From: an uncultured Oscillospiraceae bacterium
GTDB lineage: Bacteria; Bacillota; Clostridia; Oscillospirales; Oscillospiraceae
Assembly (NCBI GenBank): GCA_905233595.1
Contig: CAJOFI010000056.1
Coordinates: 1 to 21,902, forward strand
Reading direction: 5' to 3'
Length of the DNA: 21,902 nt
The position numbers and the translations under genes were made by a program. Under the pieces are notes generated by a model. It was given only the letters and a program-made list of their open reading frames with translations. It searched no databases and was not told the DNA's origin. Positions 16,471 through 21,902 of the stretch are shown one piece after another (the first letter of the stretch is position 1; every line of letters starts with the position of its first letter).

Positions 16471-16478
16471 ATGAGAAA

Positions 16479-17719
16479 ATGAGTTTATTTGATCGAGATT
16501 TGGACGAAATTGAAGTCAGCGACAAGCACGTGCCGCTGCGCATCGCGCTTTTTGCCATGGCCTTCATCCTCGCGGTGACGGCCTTCGCCTTCGCCGTGAC
16601 AGGGCTGGGGCACAAGGACGCGGGCTATTATACCATCACCGCCGACCCGAACGACGCCTCCCCGCTCTACGCCTCGGGCGTGAGCCTGCGCTATTACTGC
16701 GACGGCGAAAGCGAGAGCATCAAGGCAATCCTGCGCGAGCTGGAGCAGCTCTACGGCGCGGCGCTGCTGGAGAGCTATCAGGCGCTGAACGCGACCGACG
16801 CGACCCCGACCGGGGACAATCTCGCGGCGCTGAACCGGAACGTCGGTCAGCCCGTTTCGGTCAGCCCCGCGCTCTACGCGGTGCTGCTGGACGCGCTGGA
16901 GAAGACCGGGGAGAACGAGGGCTACAGCCTCTTCGCCGGGCCGCTCTACGCCGAATGGACGACGCTTCGCTATCTGGAGAACGCGGAGGACTTCGATCCG
17001 CTGCATAACCCCGACGAGGCGGAACGGCTTGCGCGCCTCGCCGCGCTCGCGGCGGATCAGAGCCTCTACTCCCTGCGCGTCGTGGACGAGGCGAGCTGCA
17101 CCCTGCAATTGGACGTGGATGCGCGCGTGCTGCAAACCCTGTCGGAACTGGAGCTGGACGCGCCGATCCTGGATCTGAACCTCCTGCACGACGCCTACGA
17201 GCTGCGCCTTGTGGCGCAGGCGCTTGTCGGCGCGGGCTATGACAGCGGCTACCTCTCCGCCGACAGCGGGCTGAGCCTCGCGCTGCCCGGGCTCAGGGAA
17301 GGGGAGTACCGCCTGTACGCAAGCTCCGCGGAGGGGGCGATCCCCGCGGCACGGCGGCAAGCCAGTTTCACGCCTTCCCCTACGGCGAAGAGGACGCGGG
17401 CTTTTACTGCGTAAGTGACGCGGAAGGGCAGCTTCACTGCCGCCACCCCTATCTCCCCGCCGACGGCGTGTACCGCGAGAAGCTAAACTCCTCGCTGGTG
17501 CTCGATCTGGGCGGCGACCCGGTCGCGGCCTGCTATGAAAACCTCCGCCTGAACAGCTTTGATACCCTGCGCGAGAGCAGGGACTACGCCGTGTCGCTTG
17601 ACTGCCCGGTGCTCTACACCGTCGCCGCTGCGGAGAAGACCGCCTATTGCAACAAAGCCGCCGCTAAACTGGCAGCGGCGGACGAGGACTACGGTTTTGA
17701 ACTGGAGGAGATCGCATGA
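16479..17719 (+). pseudogene. Divergent ApbE-like membrane-anchored protein, G-run frameshift
   Basis: Joined, the two frames give about 413 residues. An N-terminal cytoplasmic tail is followed by one TM span (about 20-42) and an exported domain. LAALNRNVGQPVSVSPALYA (115-134) and GYSLFAGPLYAEW (148-160) follow the pattern of ApbE, the FAD:protein FMN transferase. LDLNLLHDAYELR aligns with the ApbE motif LDLGGIAKGYA but lacks its Lys-Gly pair, so catalysis is doubtful. The frame breaks at the five-G run near 17334-17338; one added G restores GDPRGTAASQFHAFPYGEED and the remainder to the stop at 17719. Without it, the protein ends at 17414. No good ribosome site precedes ATG 16479, which is 8 bp after a terminator. 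The stop overlaps msrC by ATGA. Function unknown; a pseudo-enzyme flavin-related role is inference. Confidence 0.6.
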
Positions 17720-18171
17720 CCGACTACGACCTTTTGAACGCGCGGCTGGAGAGCCTGATCGCCGGGGTGGGGCACGAGATCGCGAACCTCGCCAACGCCT
17801 CCGCCCTGCTCTGGGAGAGCCTGGAGGGCATCAACTGGGCGGGCTTTTACCGCATGGAGGGAGGAAAGCTCGTCCTCGGCCCCTTCCAGGGCAAGCCCGC
17901 CTGCATCGAAATCGCGGTGGGGAAGGGCGTCTGCGGGACGGCGGTGTTGGAGGATCGCAGCCAGCTCGTGCCGAACGTGCACGATTTTCCCGGGCACATC
18001 GCCTGTGACAGCGCCTCGAACTCCGAGCTTGTCGTGCCGCTGCACCGACATGGCGCGGTCGTCGGCGTGCTGGATATCGACAGCCCGCGCCTTAACCGCT
18101 TTGACGAAACAGACCGCGAGGGGCTGGAGCGTTTCGCGGCGATCCTCGAAAAACATCTGTACGGAGAGTGA
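17716..18171 (+). CDS. msrC: Free methionine-(R)-sulfoxide reductase (GAF-domain)
   Basis: Cytoplasmic repair enzyme of 151 residues that reduces free L-methionine-(R)-sulfoxide to methionine; a single GAF domain. Its hallmark motifs are present: INWAGFYRM, LVLGPFQGKPAC, GKGVCGTAV, PGHIACDSASNSELVVPL and GVLDIDSP. The three conserved cysteines are Cys63, Cys73 and Cys97, corresponding to the catalytic and resolving cysteines of the family (84, 94 and 118 in E. coli). The start overlaps the stop of the ApbE-like gene (ATGA) and has GGAGGAG at 17704-17710. Its own stop lies just before the rhodanese gene. The pair forms a small sulfur/redox-repair cluster. It is intact and confidently identified. 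Confidence 0.96.
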   Translation: MTDYDLLNARLESLIAGVGHEIANLANASALLWESLEGINWAGFYRMEGGKLVLGPFQGKPACIEIAVGKGVCGTAVLEDRSQLVPNVHDFPGHIACDSASNSELVVPLHRHGAVVGVLDIDSPRLNRFDETDREGLERFAAILEKHLYGE

Positions 18172-18173
18172 AC

Positions 18174-18482
18174 ATGGTCAAGAGAATCAACTTCCGTGAT
18201 GCGAAGAAGCTGCTGGACAGCGAAAAGGACTGCGTCCTGCTGGACGTGCGCGAGGAAGAGGAGTACATCACCGGCCACGCGGTGGACGCGTTGCTGCTGC
18301 CCGTGGACGAGCTGAACGACGAGACGGCGCAGGACGCGATCCCAACGCTCGACACGCCGGTGCTCGTCTACTGCCGCTCCGGCTACCGCAGCAACGTAGC
18401 CGCGCACAAGCTCGAAAGCTACGGCTACACCCGCGTCTACGACCTCGGAAGCCTCATCGGCTGGCCCTTCGGCCTCGTTTAG
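18174..18482 (+). CDS. Single-domain rhodanese-like sulfurtransferase
   Basis: A 102-residue cytoplasmic protein consisting of one rhodanese domain. VLLDVREEEEYITGHAVDA (21-39) is the domain's first half. The active-site loop is CRSGYRS, with Cys67 as the likely persulfide carrier, and the C-terminus ends in a typical LGSLIGWP. It has no signal peptide. The ATG at 18174 is preceded by CGGAGAG overlapping the msrC stop; a GTG at 18168 is a less likely start. The six-residue loop after Cys is typical of active sulfurtransferases, unlike Cdc25-type phosphatases, which have seven. Next to msrC it may supply or carry sulfane sulfur, or simply share a redox-stress promoter. The substrate is unknown. 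Confidence 0.9.
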   Translation: MVKRINFRDAKKLLDSEKDCVLLDVREEEEYITGHAVDALLLPVDELNDETAQDAIPTLDTPVLVYCRSGYRSNVAAHKLESYGYTRVYDLGSLIGWPFGLV

Positions 18483-18486
18483 CGCC

Positions 18487-19086
18487 CTAAATCACAGACT
18501 TGATGATAGACAATAGATCGTCGAAGTCGTCTACGGCGGGGAGGTCGGGGTTGTCGCGCTTGATGGCGTCGGTGGAGCGGAAGAGGATGCCCGCCTTGCT
18601 CGCGCGGATCATGGCGAGGTCGTTGAAGCTGTCGCCCGCCGCGATGGTCTCAAAGCCGACGGACTGAAAGGCTCTCACGGTGGAGAGCTTGGTGTTCTCG
18701 CAGCGCATTTTGTAGTCCACGATCTCGCCGTCCGGCGCGACGACCAGCTCGTTGCACAGCAGGGTCGGCCAGCCGAGCTTTTTCATCAGCGGCTGGGCAA
18801 ACTGGCTGAAGGTGTCGCTGAGGATGACGGCCTGCGTGATGGAGCGCAGCTCGTCGAGAAATTCCTTCGCCCCGGGCAGGGGGTCGATCGTGGCGATGGT
18901 GGCCTGGATCTCTTTCAGCCCCAGCCCGTGCTGCTTGAGGATGCCGAGCCGCCAGCGCATCAGCTTGTCGTAGTCCGGCTCGTCGCGCGTCGTGCGCCGC
19001 AGCTCGGGGATGCCGCTCGCCTCGGAAAAGGCGATCCAGATTTCGGGCACCAGTACGCCCTCCATATCCAAACAGACGATGTTCAT
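18487..19086 (-). CDS. thrH: ThrH: phosphoserine phosphatase / homoserine phosphotransferase
   Basis: HAD-superfamily enzyme of 199 residues that hydrolyses phosphoserine and can transfer its phosphate to homoserine, giving homoserine phosphate for threonine synthase. It closely resembles Pseudomonas ThrH (about 205 residues). Motif I is LDMEGVLVPEIW (nucleophile Asp7, with Glu9 in place of the usual second Asp, as in ThrH). Motif II is VILSDTF, and motif IV is AAGDSFND with Asp metal ligands. The TTRDEPDYDKLM cap and QPLMKKLGWPTLLCNEL are further matches. It converges with the rhodanese gene, leaving only 4 bp between stops and no terminator. A weak AGAGGG precedes ATG 19086. Partial thrC lies two genes to the right on the same strand, separated by the opposite-facing GtrII-like gene. 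Confidence 0.93.
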   Translation of the reverse strand: MNIVCLDMEGVLVPEIWIAFSEASGIPELRRTTRDEPDYDKLMRWRLGILKQHGLGLKEIQATIATIDPLPGAKEFLDELRSITQAVILSDTFSQFAQPLMKKLGWPTLLCNELVVAPDGEIVDYKMRCENTKLSTVRAFQSVGFETIAAGDSFNDLAMIRASKAGILFRSTDAIKRDNPDLPAVDDFDDLLSIIKSVI

Positions 19087-19146
19087 ACAATTCCCTCTTT
19101 TCCTATACTTGCGTTTTGGGTCTTTCCGCGCTATTATCTGCGGGAA

Positions 19147-19210
19147 GTGAAGAGTGAACAGTTAAGGCGTCCCTTTCGGTAAGTCGCGAAGCGACACCAT
19201 AACGATTCAC
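19147..19210. repeat. Interspersed 65-bp hairpin repeat, copy 2
   Basis: Starts GTGAAGAGTGAACAGTTAAGG and ends TTCAC, with the identical core AAGTCGCGAAGCGACACC found in copy 1 (6240-6305); roughly 80% of positions agree overall. GTCGC-GAA-GCGAC makes a tight hairpin. Nearby 19211-19235 holds more TTCACT-like repeats (TTTTCACTATTTTCCCTTCACTCTC), so the element may extend to a longer, degraded inverted end. It sits between divergent thrH and the GtrII-like gene, where it would be transcribed only by read-through or from within. Confidence 0.75.
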
Positions 19211-19277
19211 TATCCACTTTTCACTATTTTCCCTTCACTCTCATCGTAAATTGTTCAATCGACAGGAGAATTTTGCC

Positions 19278-20789
19278 ATGCTTTGTCAAGCAAGCCTCAT
19301 CGAGCGCCTGCTGCGGCGCGTCGGGGCGCTGTTGCGGGAATACCGGGTGCCGCTACTGACCGCCTTCGCGGTGGGGCTGCTGGCGCACGGCTACGTTTTC
19401 GCAAACAATCTCCCCGGCGCGGATCAGTTTACCGGCCCCTTCAGCAAGGGCGGGGATTTTGAGTTCGGGCGCTGGTTCCTCCGCGTGACGAACCTGCTGT
19501 TTCCCGGCGGCAGCCTGCCCTGGGTCTACGGGCTGCTGAGCCTCTGTTTTTACGCGGCTGTCGTGTGCCTCACGATCCGCATCTTCGCGATCCGAAATCC
19601 CTTCCTGCAGGGGGCGCTTGCGGCGGCTTTTCTGAGCTTTCCCTCGCTCACGAGCCTGTATTGCTACTTTTTCACCTGCATCCCCTACGCCATCGCCCTG
19701 CTGCTCGCGGTGCTGGCGGTGCTCATAGCCGGAGAACGGGGCTGGCCGCGCGCGCTCCTGAGCGCGGCGCTGCTTGCGATGAGCCTCGGCATTTATCAGG
19801 CTTATATCGCCGTGGCCTCGACCTACTTCGTGCTGCTGATGATCCGGCGGCTGCTGCGCGGGGAGGGGGAGGCGCGGGCGGTCTTCCTCTTCGGTCTGCG
19901 CGCGCTGGGCATTCTGGGGCTTGCGCTGCTGCTGTACTTCGGCATCAACCGGCTCGTGCTCGCCCTGCTGAATATCGAAATGATGCCCTACATGGAGGAG
20001 AGCGCCTACTCCCTGCCCTACAAGGTCGCGCTTGCCTACAACGCGCTGCTCAAGGCGATCACGCGGGGCTACTTCGGCTTCGCGCCGCGCCCGCTCTCCC
20101 GCGCGGTACACGCGCTGGGGGCGCTGGCGGTGCTGGGGGTATTCGCGCGCTGGTTCTGGAAAAACCGCGATTTGCCGCGCGGGGCGCTGCTGGCACTGTG
20201 CCTGCTGCTCTTCCCGCTGAGCATGAACTGCATCTTTCTGATCGCGAGCGTGGAGGTCATCCACTCCCTCGCGCTCTACAGCTTCGTGTGCGTCTACGTG
20301 CTGGCGGTGATCGCCGTGGAGACGCTGGAGGGGCGGATCGGGCGCGTCGGGCGCGACCTGCTGCTCACGGGCGTGGGCTTGATCGCGGCGGTGAACGTCC
20401 TCTTTGCCAACGAGGTCTATCTCAAGATGGACATGGAGCTTCGCAGCGCGATCGCGACCTATACGGAGATCGTCACCCAGGTCAAGCAGACCCCGGGCTT
20501 CGACGCAAACAGCCGCGTCGCCCTCATCGGCAGGCTGGACGAGGCGCTCTACCGCCCGGAGGAGCTGGACACCGGCGACCTGCTCGGCCCGGAGCCCGAT
20601 CTCGTGAACGTCTACTCCAAGGAGTATCTGATCCGCATCTATCTCGGCTTCGACGCGGATTTTCTCAGCCGGGACGAGGACTGGCTGCTGAGCTTCGATC
20701 CCCGCGTCGCCGCCATGCCCTGCTACCCCTACTACGGCTCGGTGCAGAAGGTGGACGACGTGATCGTGGTCAAGCTGGGGGAGTATTGA
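19278..20789 (+). CDS. GtrII-like membrane glucosyltransferase-domain protein
   Basis: A 503-residue polytopic protein with about ten predicted TM segments in the first 390 residues, then a soluble C-terminal domain (about 400-503). The N-terminal region resembles the Glucos_trans_II family, relatives of Shigella GtrII that add glucosyl groups to surface glycans using a lipid-linked sugar. Family-like features are ADQFTGPFSKGGDFEFGRW in the first outer loop, with acidic residues typical of the GT-C fold, SFPSLTSLYCYFFTC, and LSMNCIFL near TM8-9. The start at 19278 is chosen for AGGAGA at 19264-19269; an upstream TTG at 19251 is rejected. Function in teichoic-acid, glycan or exopolysaccharide decoration is inference. 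It is transcribed opposite to both neighbours and ends at a strong hairpin. Confidence 0.75.
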   Translation: MLCQASLIERLLRRVGALLREYRVPLLTAFAVGLLAHGYVFANNLPGADQFTGPFSKGGDFEFGRWFLRVTNLLFPGGSLPWVYGLLSLCFYAAVVCLTIRIFAIRNPFLQGALAAAFLSFPSLTSLYCYFFTCIPYAIALLLAVLAVLIAGERGWPRALLSAALLAMSLGIYQAYIAVASTYFVLLMIRRLLRGEGEARAVFLFGLRALGILGLALLLYFGINRLVLALLNIEMMPYMEESAYSLPYKVALAYNALLKAITRGYFGFAPRPLSRAVHALGALAVLGVFARWFWKNRDLPRGALLALCLLLFPLSMNCIFLIASVEVIHSLALYSFVCVYVLAVIAVETLEGRIGRVGRDLLLTGVGLIAAVNVLFANEVYLKMDMELRSAIATYTEIVTQVKQTPGFDANSRVALIGRLDEALYRPEELDTGDLLGPEPDLVNVYSKEYLIRIYLGFDADFLSRDEDWLLSFDPRVAAMPCYPYYGSVQKVDDVIVVKLGEY

Positions 20790-20801
20790 CGAAACCTTCC
20801 G

Positions 20802-20838
20802 TACATGGCGGCTCGAATGAGCCGCCATGTATTATTTT
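20802..20838. terminator. Bidirectional terminator between the GtrII-like gene and thrC
   Basis: A perfect 13-bp stem (20802-20814 with 20819-20831) with a GAAT loop. On the plus strand it is followed by TTATTTTAG and on the minus strand by a purine-rich stretch with GGTTTCGT. It lies between convergent genes and directly abuts the thrC stop at 20832-20834. The plus-direction U-run is modest. Confidence 0.75.
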
Positions 20839-21902
20839 AGCTGACTTTGGACGTAGCTGACAAGCTTCGATGCGTCGATGACGTCCGTGTGCAGGACGGG
20901 GCGCTCCCTGAGCCCCTGCAGACCCCGGGGGATCGGGCGCTTCGTGAGCGCGTGCAGGCGCTCCATCTGTTCAAACTCGTCGCCGTTTGTGTCGCCGCCG
21001 ATGGCCTTGAGCACCGCCGCCGGGAACTTGTAGGGCGAGGCGGTGGAGAGCACGACGGTCTTGCGCGCCGAGGGATGCGCGGCCTTGTAATCCCGCGCCG
21101 CCTTCATGGCGACGGCGGTGTGCGTGTCGCAGAGGTAGCCCTGCTCCCGCCAGACGCGCCCGATGGTTGCAAGGCACTCGTCCTCCCCGCAGCAGCCGGC
21201 CGCGAAGACCTCCCGGATGCGCGCCATCGCCTCCTCGGGGAAGCGGTAGACGCCCTCGGTATTGAGGCGCTTCATGCAGTCAGCGACCAGCGCCGTGTCG
21301 CCGTCTGAGGCTAAAAACAGCAGGCGCTCGAGGTTCGAGGAGACGAGAATGTCCATCGAGGGGGAGACGGTCTTGAGAAAATCGCGCCGCTTGTCGTAGA
21401 CCCCGGTCTCCAGAAAATCGGTCAGCACACGGTTTGCGTTGCTCGCGCAGACGAGCGTCCCCACCGGAAGCCCCATGAGGCGCGCGAAATAGCCCGCGAG
21501 AATGTCCCCGAAATTCCCGGTGGGCACGACGTAGTCCACCCGATCGCCCAGGGCGATCTCGCCCCGGCGCAGAAGCTCGGCGTAAGCGACGAAGTAGTAC
21601 AGCACCTGCGGGGCGAGGCGGCCGATGTTGATGGAATTTGCCGAGGAGAGGCGGCAGCCCGCCGGGAGCGCGTCACCCGTCAGCTCCGCGAAGGCGCGCT
21701 TGACGCCGCTCTGGCAGTCGTCAAAATTGCCGCGCACGGCGCAGACCTTGACGTTTGCGCCCACCTGCGTGACCATCTGCGCCTTCTGCACCGGGGAGAC
21801 GCCCTCGTCCGGATAAAAGACGAGGATGCCGGTGCCCTCAACGTCGTGAAAGCCCTCCAGCGCGGCCTTGCCCGTGTCGCCGGAGGTGGCGGTGAGGATG
21901 AC
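20832..21902 (-). CDS. thrC: Threonine synthase, N-terminus cut by window edge
   Basis: PLP enzyme that converts O-phosphohomoserine and water into threonine and phosphate. At least 356 residues are present; the N-terminus, including the PLP lysine, lies beyond the right edge. The first visible residues VILTATSGDTGKAALEG hold the family's phosphate-binding SGDTG loop. Next come YPDEGVSP.QKAQM, ANSINIGRLAPQVLYY, YVVPTGNFGDILAGY and MDILVSSNLERLLF. The C-terminal STASPYKFPAAVLKAI is also typical. The family usually runs to about 490 residues in this (fungal/bacterial class 2) type. The stop lies at the edge of a terminator hairpin. ThrH, two genes away, can make its substrate. Confidence 0.96.
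   Translation of the reverse strand, partial: VILTATSGDTGKAALEGFHDVEGTGILVFYPDEGVSPVQKAQMVTQVGANVKVCAVRGNFDDCQSGVKRAFAELTGDALPAGCRLSSANSINIGRLAPQVLYYFVAYAELLRRGEIALGDRVDYVVPTGNFGDILAGYFARLMGLPVGTLVCASNANRVLTDFLETGVYDKRRDFLKTVSPSMDILVSSNLERLLFLASDGDTALVADCMKRLNTEGVYRFPEEAMARIREVFAAGCCGEDECLATIGRVWREQGYLCDTHTAVAMKAARDYKAAHPSARKTVVLSTASPYKFPAAVLKAIGGDTNGDEFEQMERLHALTKRPIPRGLQGLRERPVLHTDVIDASKLVSYVQSQLK

Noticed and set aside
19353..20828. A 491-residue antisense frame over the GtrII-like gene
   Set aside because: His/Gln/Arg-rich composition without motifs; the plus strand gives a coherent polytopic membrane protein.

Overview
The window reads as chromosome from a GC-rich anaerobic member of the Firmicutes, most likely a gut Clostridia of the Oscillospiraceae type. 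Supporting this are strong AGGAGG-type ribosome binding sites, SigA promoters with TTGNNN-17-TANAAT spacing, a class 3 (Firmicutes-type) fructose-1,6-bisphosphatase, oxygen-sensitive 2-hydroxyacyl-CoA dehydratase subunits and a peptide-uptake lipoprotein of clostridial style. No rRNA, tRNA, CRISPR, phage or transposase gene was seen. The taxonomic placement is inferred, not proven.

Layout from left to right: partial glyA (serine hydroxymethyltransferase, minus), divergent from a membrane-anchored endonuclease/exonuclease/phosphatase-fold protein (plus). Next is a plus-strand operon of two 2-hydroxyacyl-CoA dehydratase subunits (the first interrupted) and a 55-residue single-span membrane protein, closed by a strong terminator. 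A minus-strand pair follows, fbp then a PfkB sugar kinase, separated by a short interspersed repeat. The centre (8.5-16.4 kb) is a five-gene oligopeptide ABC transporter operon: substrate-binding lipoprotein, two permeases and two ATPases. After a terminator come an ApbE-like membrane protein (frameshifted), free methionine-R-sulfoxide reductase (msrC) and a one-domain rhodanese, tightly packed. The right end holds thrH (minus), a GtrII-like multi-span membrane protein (plus) and partial thrC (minus).

The most interesting object is the ABC transporter. Its binding protein appears circularly permuted: the usual C-terminal lobe of an SBP_bac_5 protein sits just after the lipoprotein signal, and the protein stops about 100 residues earlier than its relatives. 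OppB carries about 270 extracytoplasmic residues between TM1 and TM2. OppD carries about 250 residues, largely coiled-coil in character, between Walker A and the Q-loop. OppC is of ordinary size. The binding protein is separated from the permease genes by stem-loops and a 119-bp MITE-like inverted-repeat element.

Three reading frames are broken: the first dehydratase subunit, oppF (its D-loop segment is gone) and the ApbE-like gene (a G-run indel). The pfkB gene may also have lost about 12 codons in frame. Two or three of these look like internal losses of roughly 40-50 bp, so misassembly or consensus error must be separated from true mutation. Amino-acid metabolism links the flanks. GlyA and ThrC act in serine/glycine and threonine metabolism, and ThrH can make the homoserine phosphate that ThrC uses.
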